From the NCBI RefSeq assembly GCF_009729055.1, contig NZ_CP045484.1:2738872-2802871 (forward strand): a stretch of DNA of 64,000 nucleotides, written 5' to 3'. Source of the stretch: Sulfurisphaera ohwakuensis (GTDB taxonomy: Archaea > Thermoproteota > Thermoprotei_A > Sulfolobales > Sulfolobaceae). Each line of letters starts with the position of its first letter. Positions within the stretch are counted from its first letter, which is position 1. Under the pieces are notes generated by a model. That model had not been told where the DNA came from and searched no databases. It was given only the letters and a program-made list of their open reading frames with translations. Both the position numbers and the translations under genes were made by a program. Shown here piece after piece: positions 8,714 through 17,710 of this stretch.

Positions 8714-8768
8714 TTGTCAATTCAATTTTCATTATATGAGTGAATATTACGAATATGAATTGACAATA
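8712..8768. promoter_or_regulatory. Paired palindromic sites AATTG-N-CAATT flanking the start codon
   Basis: AATTGTCAATT at 8712-8722 is a perfect 5+1+5 palindrome. AATTGACAATA at 8758-8768 is a near copy in the early coding sequence. Together they make a perfect 12-base inverted repeat (8713-8724 against 8756-8767), centres 46 bases apart. The first copy sits between TATA box and start, an ordinary repressor position. Confidence 0.5.
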
Positions 8769-10346
8769 GATAAGATTCTAGACACTGGAGTGAAAAGCTT
8801 CCCAGATAGAGAAATAGTGTATAGGGATGTTAGAAGGTATACTTTTTCATCTTTTACAGATTCTGTAAGAAGATTAATGAGCGGATTGAGAAGATTAGGT
8901 GTTAAAGAGGGCGAGACTGTAGGTGTTATAGATTGGGATACAGACGTTTATCTTCATTCTTACTATGCTATTCCTATGCTAGGTTCTGTTTTGCATACAG
9001 TTAATATAAGATACCCGCCAGAAATAATATTGAAGACTATATTACAAGCTGAAGATAAATATTTAATTGTTAGGGATGAGTTTTTACCCTTATTAGAGAA
9101 AGCTAGGAATCTTCTTCCAGTGGGAATGAAAATTATAACATATAGTGATAGTAAAGAGAAAGTTAGGTCTAAGATTTCTGATGCAGATTTTTGGGAATTG
9201 ATTGATAGTAGTGAGCCTTCAGAAATACCACAAGTTAGTGAAAATAGTAGAGCTACTATATTCTTTACTTCCGGTACTACTGGTGACCCTAAAGGTGTTT
9301 GGTTTACGCATAGAAAACTTGTTCTTCATGCGTTAAGTGTAAGCTTAGTAGGTGCGAGACCACCTTTAAACGTAACAACCAGTGATGTTTACTTAATATT
9401 AGTGCCTATGTTTCATGTACATTCTTGGGGATATCCCTACGTGTTTATGTTGTCTGGGATTAAATACGTTTTACCGGGGAAATATGATTATGGTCTTATA
9501 CTAAAACTAATGGATAAGGAAAAAGTTACTTTCTCAGCTATGGTGCCTACCATATTATATTTCATAATTACTCATCCAGAGGCACAAAACTATTTACATG
9601 TATTTAAGAGATGGAAAGTCATTATAGGTGGATCGGCTCTACCAGAAGGGTTAGCAAGGAAGGCTAAAGAACTGGGTATTACAGTAATTTGCGGTTATGG
9701 ATTATCAGAGACTTGCCCAGTGCTTACAGTTGGCTATTACAATTCATTAGTAGAAAACTTAGATGAAAATAAAAAATTCCTAGAACAAATAACTGCTGGA
9801 ACTCCTATACCCTTAGTCCAGTTAAGGATAGTTGACCCAGTATCTAGTGAGGAGAAGAAGGTAAATGAAATAGGTGAGATAGTTGTAAGAAGTCCTTGGC
9901 TTACAAAAGAGTACTATAAAGACCCAGAGAAGACTAAAGCTTTATGGAGAGGTGGATGGCTTCACACAGGAGATTTAGGTTATATTGATGAGTATGGCTA
10001 CGTACATATTGTAGATAGGGAGAAAGATGCAATAAAAAGTGGTGGTGAATTTATTCCGTCATTACTTTTAGAAAATGTAATATCATTACATCCTAAGGTC
10101 TCACAAGTAGCAGTTGTAGGTAGAAAGGACGAAAAATGGGGTGAAAGACCTATAGCATTTATCGTTCCTAAAGAGCCAATTACTGAAGAAGAATTAAGGA
10201 ACTTCTTACTCGAAATGAGTAACCAAGGGAAGATCCAAAAGTGGTGGATTCCAGATAAGTTCATCTTCATACAATCAATGCCTCTTACCTCAACAAATAA
10301 GATAGACAAAAAAATATTAAGAGATTTGGCTAATAAGAGTATGTAG
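8736..10346 (+). CDS. AMP-forming acyl-CoA synthetase (fatty acid-CoA ligase)
   Basis: 536 residues, ANL superfamily. Seen: the phosphate loop TSGTTGDPKG (178-187), the YGLSETCP adenine-site motif, WLHTGDLGYIDEYGYVHIVDREKD, and the C-terminal lysine region TSTNKIDKK. It converts a carboxylic acid, ATP and CoA to acyl-CoA, AMP and PPi. Chain-length preference is not readable, though its neighbours suggest fatty acids. The thiolase gene follows within 10 bases, so the synthetase, thiolase and DUF35 genes are probably co-transcribed. Confidence 0.94.
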   Translation: MSEYYEYELTIDKILDTGVKSFPDREIVYRDVRRYTFSSFTDSVRRLMSGLRRLGVKEGETVGVIDWDTDVYLHSYYAIPMLGSVLHTVNIRYPPEIILKTILQAEDKYLIVRDEFLPLLEKARNLLPVGMKIITYSDSKEKVRSKISDADFWELIDSSEPSEIPQVSENSRATIFFTSGTTGDPKGVWFTHRKLVLHALSVSLVGARPPLNVTTSDVYLILVPMFHVHSWGYPYVFMLSGIKYVLPGKYDYGLILKLMDKEKVTFSAMVPTILYFIITHPEAQNYLHVFKRWKVIIGGSALPEGLARKAKELGITVICGYGLSETCPVLTVGYYNSLVENLDENKKFLEQITAGTPIPLVQLRIVDPVSSEEKKVNEIGEIVVRSPWLTKEYYKDPEKTKALWRGGWLHTGDLGYIDEYGYVHIVDREKDAIKSGGEFIPSLLLENVISLHPKVSQVAVVGRKDEKWGERPIAFIVPKEPITEEELRNFLLEMSNQGKIQKWWIPDKFIFIQSMPLTSTNKIDKKILRDLANKSM

Positions 10347-10349
10347 GTG
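10346..10349 (+). promoter_or_regulatory. Ribosome site GGTG deciding the thiolase start
   Basis: GGTG lies five bases before the ATG at 10355. This favours that ATG over the GTG at 10349, which overlaps the site. Confidence 0.5.
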
Positions 10350-10354
10350 TGAAA

Positions 10355-11542
10355 ATGAGAAATGTAGCAATCATAGGTACTGGGCATACTAAGTTTGGCG
10401 TTAGGACTGACGTAAACCTTCAAGAATTAGCATGGGAGGCTATAAAACAAGCGTTAGAAGAAGCTAATTTAGATCAAAAGGATATTCAGTATTTTGTTGT
10501 AGGAAATGTTGGAAGTTGGAGTGCTGAAGAATTACCAGCAGTTGTTGTTGGAGAATATTCAGATTTGACTCCTAAAGGGACTATGAGAGTTGAAGCCGCA
10601 TGCGCTACGGGTAGTGCAGCACTAAGAGATGCTTATTTAGCAATTAAATCTGGTGAAGCTGATATAGCTTTAGCTGTTGGCGTTGAGCAAATGCATCAGT
10701 CTCCTAATCCCCAAGTTGTTGAATTAATAGGAAGAGCTGGTGATTATTTCTGGGAATTTGAGAATTTCGGATTAACATTTCCGGGCTATTATGCTCTCCA
10801 TGCTTCAGCTTATATGGCTAAATATGGAGCAAAAGAAGAAGACTTAGGTAAAATTGCTATAAAAAGTCACCATTACGGGGCAAGAAATCCATATGCACAA
10901 TTCCAAAAAGAAATTACAATGGATGAATATCTTAAATCTAAACCAGTAGCATATCCGTTGAAATTATTAGACTCTTCCCCAATCACTGATGGTGCTGCCG
11001 CTGTAGTTTTAGCATCTGAAGAAGTTGCCAAGAAAATTACTGATTCCCCAGTTTGGATTGTGTCACAAGGTGTTGCTAGTGGTACAGCAAACTTAAGTAA
11101 GAGAACAGATTTTACACATATAGAAGCTGCTTATTTAGCAGCTCAACAAGCATATTCTAGGGCTGGTATTAATTTTGATGAGGCTTGGAGGTTTTTTGAT
11201 GTCGCTGAAGTTCATGATTGTTTCACTATTGCTGAAATAATGGCTTATGAAGATTTGGGTTTTGCTAAGAGAGGTGAGGGATATCTATTAGCTAGAGAAG
11301 AACAGACGTATATCGGTGGGAAGATACCAGTAAATGTTGATGGTGGGTTAAAAGCTAAAGGACACCCTATTGGCGCTACCGGTATTAGTATGGCTGTAGC
11401 TATAACAAGACAGTTGCTTTATAGAGCTCCTAAGGGTACACAGGTTAATGTAAAGCATGGTATGGGTATTTCACACAATGTGGGAGGAACAGGACACTAC
11501 GCATACGTGACAATATTCTCGACAAGGAGGCCATCCTCATGA
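10355..11542 (+). CDS. Thiolase family protein (SCP-x/archaeal acetyl-CoA acetyltransferase type)
   Basis: 395 residues. It has the nucleophile Cys83 in VEAACATGSA and the KGHPIGATG histidine motif. The usual second C-terminal Cys is replaced by a His/Gly segment (HNVGGTGHY), typical of SCP2-type and archaeal thiolases. It cleaves 3-ketoacyl-CoA or condenses acetyl-CoA. Its stop overlaps the DUF35 gene by four bases (ATGA). In archaea thiolases of this group work in a complex with a DUF35 OB-fold protein that channels CoA intermediates (known), and that pairing is present here. Confidence 0.92.
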   Translation: MRNVAIIGTGHTKFGVRTDVNLQELAWEAIKQALEEANLDQKDIQYFVVGNVGSWSAEELPAVVVGEYSDLTPKGTMRVEAACATGSAALRDAYLAIKSGEADIALAVGVEQMHQSPNPQVVELIGRAGDYFWEFENFGLTFPGYYALHASAYMAKYGAKEEDLGKIAIKSHHYGARNPYAQFQKEITMDEYLKSKPVAYPLKLLDSSPITDGAAAVVLASEEVAKKITDSPVWIVSQGVASGTANLSKRTDFTHIEAAYLAAQQAYSRAGINFDEAWRFFDVAEVHDCFTIAEIMAYEDLGFAKRGEGYLLAREEQTYIGGKIPVNVDGGLKAKGHPIGATGISMAVAITRQLLYRAPKGTQVNVKHGMGISHNVGGTGHYAYVTIFSTRRPSS

Positions 11543-12069
11543 CTATAAATGATGTAAGAGAAAAATTACAACAACAAATTTCTCAATTAATTTCATCTTT
11601 AGATCAAGTTGTTCAAATGTACGGAATGCCAATTATTCAAGATAAGAATGGGAACCCATTATGGATAGACGTAAGAGAAATGACATTAAGATATCAGATA
11701 CCCATAAAGAAGGTTCAAAAATTCTTTGAAGGTCTTAAAGAAGGTAAAATTCTAGCAACAAAATGTAATAAATGTGGCACGATCTATTTCCCGCCACAAG
11801 ATGATTGCCCTAAATGTAAAATTAGTGGACTCGAATGGGTAGAGATGCCGGATGAAGGAGAATTAGTAGCATATACTATTATAAATGTTAAACCTCCATC
11901 TTTCTCACATTATCAAGATTATATTGTTGGTATTGCAAAGATGAAAAATGGTATTAACGTAACTGCATGGGTTAATTCTAAAGAAGTTAAGGTTGGTATG
12001 AAAGTTAAACTAAGAATTACTAAAAGAGAACCAGAAAATTACCTTACTTATGAGTTAATTCCAGCATAA
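11539..12069 (+). CDS. DUF35 zinc-ribbon/OB-fold protein, thiolase partner
   Basis: 176 residues. After a 60-residue N-terminal helical extension comes a rubredoxin-like zinc ribbon with Cys76, Cys79, Cys90 and Cys93, then an OB fold (GELVAYTIINVKPPSF, YIVGIAKMKNGINVTAWV). DUF35 proteins bind thiolases or HMG-CoA synthase and bridge their active sites. The four-base ATGA overlap with the thiolase gene points to coupled translation and a stoichiometric complex. A GGAGG ribosome site sits upstream of the ATG. Confidence 0.9.
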   Translation: MTINDVREKLQQQISQLISSLDQVVQMYGMPIIQDKNGNPLWIDVREMTLRYQIPIKKVQKFFEGLKEGKILATKCNKCGTIYFPPQDDCPKCKISGLEWVEMPDEGELVAYTIINVKPPSFSHYQDYIVGIAKMKNGINVTAWVNSKEVKVGMKVKLRITKREPENYLTYELIPA

Positions 12070-12110
12070 TAGAATCATCTTTTTTCCTATATCTTATTTT
12101 ACTTCTCTTA
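12070..12110 (+). terminator. Pyrimidine-rich tract, candidate terminator
   Basis: A stretch of T and C runs follows the DUF35 stop codon before the long intergenic gap, which suits an archaeal U-tract terminator. Confidence 0.35.
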
Positions 12111-12300
12111 TCAATCAACGATAAATATAGCTAAACATTAGTTAATATACGATTAAACCAGATACTAGTAATAAGACTATTTTTAACTTAATAGTAATGC
12201 TTTATTATCTCCTAATTAAATTATCATCTATATCTTAATACTTAAAATCTCTAGTTTTTAATTCTGTATTTTACCGTTATATATATGAATTTATGTATTA

Positions 12301-12341
12301 ATATCATCAAAATATCATTAAATATAAATAATTTATATCAT
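12301..12341. repeat. Three phased ATATCAT repeats
   Basis: Copies at 12301-12307, 12312-12318 and 12335-12341 are 11 and 23 bases apart, about 65-130 bases upstream of the formate dehydrogenase TATA box. They could be regulator half-sites on one face of the helix, but the region is very AT-rich and chance is possible. Confidence 0.3.
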
Positions 12342-12404
12342 CTCTTTTTTATTATTTAAAAACTTCCGCAGTATAAGAATACTCAATAGTTTATTTAACT
12401 CACG

Positions 12405-12412
12405 TTTATAAG
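12405..12412 (+). promoter_or_regulatory. TATA box of the formate dehydrogenase operon
   Basis: TTTATAAG is centred 26-27 bases before the GTG at 12435, which supports a leaderless GTG start. Confidence 0.55.
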
Positions 12413-12434
12413 AAAATAATACGAATATAAAGCT

Positions 12435-15356
12435 GTGATTGTAAAATTAAATGGTAATGAGATTAGTTTAAAGAAATCTAATATTACCATATTAGATCTT
12501 CTAAGAGAAAATAATATCTATATACCGCACATATGCTATAATGAAGGATTAATACCAATACAGAGTTGTGACACATGCTTAGTAGAGGTTAATGGAAAAC
12601 TTGTAAGAGCTTGTAGTACAACAGTAACTGATGGAATGAATATTGTTACACATAGTGAAAGGGCTGTAAATGCAAGAAAGAAAGCAGTCGAAAGAATACT
12701 CAAATATCATAAATTATATTGTACGGTCTGTGAAAATAATAATGGTGATTGTCCTCTTCATGAAGCTGTAATTAAATTAGGAATAAATTCTCAGCAATAC
12801 ATAGAGAAACCATATCCAATTGATGACTCTGGACCATTTTACGTATATAATCCCTCACAATGTATTCTTTGTGGTAGGTGCGTTGAAGCTTGCCAAGATT
12901 TTGCTGTTAATGAAGTAATTTGGATAAATTGGGATTTAAATCCGCCAAGAGTAGTTTGGGATAATGGGAATCCGATAGGTAATTCGTCTTGTGTAAATTG
13001 CGGAACTTGTGTCACAGTATGTCCAGTAAATGCGTTAATGGAGAAATCTATGTTAGGAGAAGCAGGATATTTCACGTGGCTAAACCCAGAAGTAAAGAAG
13101 AAAATAATAGATTCTATTGGTAAAGTTGAAGATAATTTTAATCTACTAATGCAAATTAGTGAGATTGAAGCTAAAGCTAGGTCTTCACAAATAAAGAAAA
13201 CAAAGACTGTATGCATTTACTGTGGTGTTGGTTGTTCTTTTGAAGTTTGGACCAAAGGAAGAAAAATACTTAAAGTAGAACCTAAACCAGAATCTCCAGC
13301 CAATGGTATTTTAACATGTGTTAAGGGTAAGTTCGGTTGGGATTTTGTTAATAGCCCAGAAAGACTTACTAAACCTCTTATTAGAGAAGGTGACCATTTT
13401 AGAGAAGCAAGCTGGGAAGAGGCAATTAATTATATAGCAAGAAGATTAAAGGAGATAAAAGAGAAGTATGGTCCGGATTCAATTGGTTTTATAGCATCTG
13501 ATAAGATGACTAATGAAGAAGCTTATTTGTTACAAAAACTAGCTAGGGCAGTAATAGGAACTAATAATGTTGATAATTCAGCCAGATATTGCCAAGCTCC
13601 AGCTACTATTGGGCTTTGGAGAACTGTTGGAATAGGTGGAGATTCTGGTACTTTTAAGGATATTGAAAATGCTGATTTAATAATTATTGTAGGGCATAAT
13701 ACAACAGAAAGTCATCCTGTAGCTGGAAGTAAGATTAAGAGAGCTAAGAAGATTAGAGGGGCAAAATTGGTAGTTATCGACGTTAGAAAACATGAGATTG
13801 CTGATTGGGCTGATTTATTCATTAAACCAAAACCCGGAACGGATGCTGCTGTTTTAGCTGCTGTTGCTAAGTATATAATTGATCAAGGATGGGAGGATAA
13901 GGAATTTATTAGTAAAAGGGTGAAGGGGTTTGAAGAGTTTAAAGAGTCTATTAAAGGCTTTACTCTAGATTATGTTGAAAGTACTACTGGAGTTCCTAAA
14001 GATCAAATAATTAAATTAGCTGAAATGATACATTCAGCTAAAAGTGTAGCAATACTTTGGGGTATGGGAGTTACTCAACATCTTGGGGGTGGAGATACAT
14101 CAACTATAATATCCGACCTTCTATTAATAACTGGTAATTATGGTAAACCTGGTAGTGGAGCTTTCCCAATGAGAGGGCACAATAATGTTCAAGGTGTAAG
14201 TGATTTCGGATGCTTGCCTAATTATTTCCCAGGTTACCAGAAATTTGATGATGCAACCTTTGAGAAATTTGAAGAAGCTTGGAGAGTAAAATTGAACAGA
14301 AAGCCAGGATTACAGATACCGCAGATGATTGAGGGAGTGCTTGAGGGTAAAATACACGCACTTTACATTGTAGGAGAAGATACAGTTATGGTAGATTGTG
14401 GTACTCCATTAACTAGGAAAGCATTAGAAGAAGTTGATTTCTTAGTAGTGCAAGATATGTTCCTTACTGAGACTGCAAAATTAGCTGACGTTGTGTTACC
14501 TGCGGCTGCTTCACTAGAAAAGGAAGGTACTTTTGTTAATACAGAAAGAAGAATACAAAGAATATACAAGGCTTTTGATCCGTTAGGTGACTCAAAACCA
14601 GATTGGGAAATAATTCAAATGATTGCTAACGCTTTAGGAGCAAATTGGAACTATTCGTCACCAGCTGAAATAATGGAAGAAATAAGAAGATTATGCCCAA
14701 TTTTCGCTGGTGTAACATATGATAGACTTGAAGGTTTTAAGAGTCTAGTATGGCCAGTTAATGAAGACGGAACTGATACACCGTTGTTGTATGTTAATGC
14801 TTTCGCAACTCCAGATGGTAAAGCAATACTATATCCGTTAGAATGGAAACCACCACAATTACAAGATGATGTGCATAAGATTACAGTAAATACTGGAAGA
14901 GTCCTTGAACATTTCCACGTAGGCAATATGACTAGAAGAGTAGAGGGCTTAAGGAGAAAAGTACCTGAGACTTTCATAGAAATATCAAAAGAACTAGCGC
15001 AAAAATACTCAATAAAAACTGGAGATTTAATACTTGTCAAATCTAAATTCGGAGGAGAGATTAAGGGTAGAGCTTTAGTAAGCGAAAGGGTTCAAGGAGA
15101 TGAAATATTCATCCCACTTTATGCTTCAGACCCATCAAAAGGGGTTAATAATCTAACTGGTAATGTAATAGATAAAGTGACTGGTACTCCAGCGTATAAA
15201 GATACACCAGTTGTTATTGAAAAAATATCTGAAGGGAATGAGACACCATTACCAAAAGATAATTGGAGATTCCACATTAATGAAAGAAAGAGACAATTTG
15301 GAATAGAGGTGGAGAAAAAATGGAAGAGGGAAGAATTCAAACCATTGACGGACTAA
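12435..15356 (+). CDS. fdhA: Molybdenum/tungsten formate dehydrogenase, large subunit
   Basis: 973 residues, domains in order: 2Fe-2S ferredoxin (Cys34, 45, 48, 60), NuoG-type cluster (His92, Cys96, 99, 106), two 4Fe-4S sites (Cys143, 146, 149, 153 and Cys186, 189, 192, 196), the proximal 4Fe-4S (Cys260, 263, 267, 295), then the bis-MGD catalytic domain. The active-site ligand is Cys386 in SARYCQAP, so it is a cysteine rather than a selenocysteine enzyme. The C-terminal cofactor-binding domain starts near TGRVLEHFHVGNMTRR. No twin-arginine signal, so it is cytosolic. It oxidises formate to CO2. The DUF1641 and FdhD genes follow with overlaps, forming one operon. Confidence 0.92.
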   Translation: MIVKLNGNEISLKKSNITILDLLRENNIYIPHICYNEGLIPIQSCDTCLVEVNGKLVRACSTTVTDGMNIVTHSERAVNARKKAVERILKYHKLYCTVCENNNGDCPLHEAVIKLGINSQQYIEKPYPIDDSGPFYVYNPSQCILCGRCVEACQDFAVNEVIWINWDLNPPRVVWDNGNPIGNSSCVNCGTCVTVCPVNALMEKSMLGEAGYFTWLNPEVKKKIIDSIGKVEDNFNLLMQISEIEAKARSSQIKKTKTVCIYCGVGCSFEVWTKGRKILKVEPKPESPANGILTCVKGKFGWDFVNSPERLTKPLIREGDHFREASWEEAINYIARRLKEIKEKYGPDSIGFIASDKMTNEEAYLLQKLARAVIGTNNVDNSARYCQAPATIGLWRTVGIGGDSGTFKDIENADLIIIVGHNTTESHPVAGSKIKRAKKIRGAKLVVIDVRKHEIADWADLFIKPKPGTDAAVLAAVAKYIIDQGWEDKEFISKRVKGFEEFKESIKGFTLDYVESTTGVPKDQIIKLAEMIHSAKSVAILWGMGVTQHLGGGDTSTIISDLLLITGNYGKPGSGAFPMRGHNNVQGVSDFGCLPNYFPGYQKFDDATFEKFEEAWRVKLNRKPGLQIPQMIEGVLEGKIHALYIVGEDTVMVDCGTPLTRKALEEVDFLVVQDMFLTETAKLADVVLPAAASLEKEGTFVNTERRIQRIYKAFDPLGDSKPDWEIIQMIANALGANWNYSSPAEIMEEIRRLCPIFAGVTYDRLEGFKSLVWPVNEDGTDTPLLYVNAFATPDGKAILYPLEWKPPQLQDDVHKITVNTGRVLEHFHVGNMTRRVEGLRRKVPETFIEISKELAQKYSIKTGDLILVKSKFGGEIKGRALVSERVQGDEIFIPLYASDPSKGVNNLTGNVIDKVTGTPAYKDTPVVIEKISEGNETPLPKDNWRFHINERKRQFGIEVEKKWKREEFKPLTD

Positions 15357-15676
15357 TTGAGGAATTAATAAAAAACCAAGAGGCAATCAATAACTTCCTT
15401 AGATTACTAAAGGGACTTCAAAAATCTGGCATATTACCATTCCTTGTTGGAGTAATAGAAAATATAGATCAAAATCTGGAATTTATGGTAGAAGAGAATA
15501 ATAACTTAATAAGAAATCTGAACTTAATTTATGCTATACTAAATGGCAAAGAAGAAACTGGCGAGATACATATGGCAGATATAATAAGGATGTTAAATGA
15601 CCCAGATGTTAGAAAGGGGATATATCTTGTACTAAAGATTCTTAAGGCGATTGGAAGTGCAAGTAAAGAGGGTTAA
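15320..15676 (+). CDS. DUF1641 protein, formate dehydrogenase partner
   Basis: 118 residues, helical, with the DUF1641 core (DIIRMLNDPDVRKGIYLVLKILKAIGSA). In Bacillus the same pairing of a cytosolic FdhA-type subunit with a DUF1641 protein has been described as a formate:menaquinone oxidoreductase module (from memory). The gene overlaps the FdhA reading frame by 37 bases. A GGTGGAG ribosome site about seven bases before the ATG supports the start. It may link the enzyme to the membrane quinone pool (inference). Confidence 0.8.
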   Translation: MEEGRIQTIDGLIEELIKNQEAINNFLRLLKGLQKSGILPFLVGVIENIDQNLEFMVEENNNLIRNLNLIYAILNGKEETGEIHMADIIRMLNDPDVRKGIYLVLKILKAIGSASKEG

Positions 15677-16424
15677 GGTGTTTAAGATTAGAAATGAAAC
15701 AGAGGTAGTAGAAGATGATTTCGTAGCAGAAGAAGAACCATTAGAAGTTAGGACTTGCTATGATGATTGTCAAACTTTTGCAATTATTATGAGAACTCCA
15801 GGTAATGATAAGGAATTAGTTTTAGGTTTTTTGTATTCGGAAGGAGTTATAGATACAATAGATGATGTCTCGTCAGTCTCGATAAAGAGCGATAATGTGG
15901 TAGAAGTTAGGTTAAATAAACCTTTAAAGGTTAAAGTACGTGATATGATTGTAAATTCTAGTTGTGGTGTATGTGGTAGAGCATTCCTCTATACACTTAA
16001 TATATTAAAATGCAATACTAGAGTAAGTAGGGACGTCATATTCTCCTTACCAGAAAAATTGAAGGAGAATCAAGAGGTATTTAAGATTACTGGAGGGCTA
16101 CATGCTGCTGCCCTTTTTACTACTTCTGGGGAGTTAAATTATTTATATGAAGATGTTGGAAGACATAATGCCGTAGATAAGTTAGTTGGAAGATTATTAT
16201 TAGAGAGAAAAATACCGGCAAGTAATTACATTATGCAAGTTAGTGGAAGATTGGGCTATGAAATTGTAAGCAAGGGAATAAAAGCTGGTATACCAATTAT
16301 TTGTGGAATTTCTGCACCTACAAGTTTAGCCGTTCAGATTGCAGAGGAAGCTGGAGTTACTCTTATTGGGTTTTTAAGGGGAAACAGTTTTAATGTTTAT
16401 ACACATAAAGAAAGAGTAATTTGA
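15657..16424 (+). CDS. fdhD: FdhD, formate dehydrogenase sulfur-transfer accessory protein
   Basis: About 255 residues. FdhD passes sulfur from a cysteine desulfurase to the molybdenum cofactor of formate dehydrogenase. Seen: VAEEEPLEVR near the N-terminus, the sulfur-carrier motif SSCGVCGR (Cys about 103 and 106), GGLHAAALF and EDVGRHNAVDKLVG, all family hallmarks. It overlaps the DUF1641 gene. Three starts are possible (TTG 15651, GTG 15657, GTG 15678); GTG 15657 has a GGCGA sequence at good spacing. Its place supports assigning the operon to formate dehydrogenase rather than another molybdopterin enzyme. Confidence 0.93.
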   Translation: MQVKRVKVFKIRNETEVVEDDFVAEEEPLEVRTCYDDCQTFAIIMRTPGNDKELVLGFLYSEGVIDTIDDVSSVSIKSDNVVEVRLNKPLKVKVRDMIVNSSCGVCGRAFLYTLNILKCNTRVSRDVIFSLPEKLKENQEVFKITGGLHAAALFTTSGELNYLYEDVGRHNAVDKLVGRLLLERKIPASNYIMQVSGRLGYEIVSKGIKAGIPIICGISAPTSLAVQIAEEAGVTLIGFLRGNSFNVYTHKERVI

Positions 16425-16466
16425 AATTTCCAAAACATATTTAAGCTTTGAGAAGAAATAAATAAT

Positions 16467-17267
16467 ATGCTTCTACATGTAGAAGAAGATGAGGACATAA
16501 AACTTATCGTAGACTCTTTAAAGGAACTCCTTGATAGAGAATGGAATGTTTTAGGTAGTAAGAAACCTGAGGTTAATAGTGGGAAAATCCTTGATCTATT
16601 TTATAAGTTAAAGGATTTAGGAGTGTTTGAATTTCTAGAGAGTTCTAGTATTTTACAATCAGTTTTAATAAATGAGTTTGTAGGAGAGAATTTACTCCCT
16701 GGGATAATAGCAACAACTTTTATGGCTAAAAAGGATGTTCCAACGTCTGTAGGAATAAACTATGTACCAGAATTAGATAAGGCTGAATATGTAGTTACGC
16801 CTAAGGGGATTGCTAAAGTTAGCGAAGTAGAGTATGTGGAAATAAAATCTCCAGATCCATCAGTTAGAGTGTATAAAATATTATCTGGCAAATGGTCTCC
16901 TTATGATAATTTCAATTTTATATTTCTAAATGCTTCTGCACAAATGTTAGGTCATGGCACATATTGTTTAAATAAGACTATTGAATATGCTAAAACGAGA
17001 ATAGCATTTGGAAAACCTATAGGTTCTTATCAAGCAATTAAACATAAACTTGTTGATGATGCTATAGGTTTAGAGTTAGCAAGATCTAGATACCTAGTTG
17101 ATACTGATCCTTCATCGTTTGAATATTCTTTTAAAAAATCTTTTAGAGCAATCTTAGACTCTATTCAAGTTCATGGGGGAATAGGTTTCACTACTGATCT
17201 TGATCTTCACTTGCATTTAAAAAGAGTGATATTAATTAATAAGATCTTAACTCCTTTTGTTAGCTAA
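16467..17267 (+). CDS. Short acyl-CoA dehydrogenase-like protein, probably non-catalytic subunit
   Basis: 266 residues against the usual 360-400. The C-terminal helical domain is recognisable (AQMLGHGTYCLNKTIEYAKTRIAFGKPIGSYQAIKHKL, then QVHGGIGFTTDLDLHLHLKR). The N-terminal helical domain is reduced and the middle beta domain is nearly gone. Both known catalytic glutamate positions are absent: the chain ends before YEGT, and no ER motif occurs. It faces, tail to tail, the MaoC gene and the acyl-CoA dehydrogenase gene at 17711. Actinobacteria make heteromeric dehydrogenases from a catalytic and a degenerate chain (FadE28/FadE29 type), a good model here. The last 21 bases overlap the MaoC gene. 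Confidence 0.8.
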   Translation: MLLHVEEDEDIKLIVDSLKELLDREWNVLGSKKPEVNSGKILDLFYKLKDLGVFEFLESSSILQSVLINEFVGENLLPGIIATTFMAKKDVPTSVGINYVPELDKAEYVVTPKGIAKVSEVEYVEIKSPDPSVRVYKILSGKWSPYDNFNFIFLNASAQMLGHGTYCLNKTIEYAKTRIAFGKPIGSYQAIKHKLVDDAIGLELARSRYLVDTDPSSFEYSFKKSFRAILDSIQVHGGIGFTTDLDLHLHLKRVILINKILTPFVS

Positions 17268-17681
17268 TATTTCCATATTTAGAATCATTACCTCTTCTTT
17301 GTTTTGATTTATAATAGAAATTTTCAAATATACTTTTCCATCTTTTTCTCTTTCTTGCTTATTTATAACTTCTACTAAAGCCTTTAGAGTATCTCCGATT
17401 TTAACTGGTTTTTTAGCATTAATTTCCAGCTTAGTTAAGGCAACAAAACCTTCTCCAAATGGATCCGAAGGTAATTGGTAAGTCAGACCAACTCCGATTG
17501 ACGCAGTTAATAAACCTGGTAAAATTCTTCCTTTAAATCTTGTTGTTTTTGCATATTCTTCATCTAAAAATAAAGGGTTTAAAGCACCCGTTAAACCAGT
17601 GAATAAAACTACATCTGTCTCTGTCACAGTCCTACCTTTACTTTCCCACTTCTGCCCTACTTGAAAATCCTCAAAATACAT
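17247..17681 (-). CDS. MaoC-like protein lacking the catalytic Asp and His
   Basis: 144 residues, one hot-dog domain opening with MYFEDFQVGQKW. In the hydratase loop FTGLTGALNPLFLDEEYA the catalytic Asp is Ala33 and the His is Phe38, so it should not hydrate alone. Heteromeric hydratases such as ChsH1/ChsH2 also combine active and inactive hot-dog chains (known). The gene precedes the short dehydrogenase tail to tail and follows the acyl-CoA dehydrogenase gene by 29 bases in the same direction. The MaoC at 500 also has an altered site and is a possible partner. Confidence 0.82.
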   Translation of the reverse strand: MYFEDFQVGQKWESKGRTVTETDVVLFTGLTGALNPLFLDEEYAKTTRFKGRILPGLLTASIGVGLTYQLPSDPFGEGFVALTKLEINAKKPVKIGDTLKALVEVINKQEREKDGKVYLKISIINQNKEEVMILNMEILANKRS

Positions 17682-17710
17682 AAATACTTCATTAATTCTC
17701 TTTCTAATAT

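Larger units (their letters stand above)
12070..12434. other. AT-rich intergenic region, 365 bases
   Basis: No reading frame of note. It begins with T-rich tracts that could end the thiolase transcript and finishes with the formate dehydrogenase promoter. Three ATATCAT copies at 12301, 12312 and 12335 are spaced by about one and two helical turns. Confidence 0.55.
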
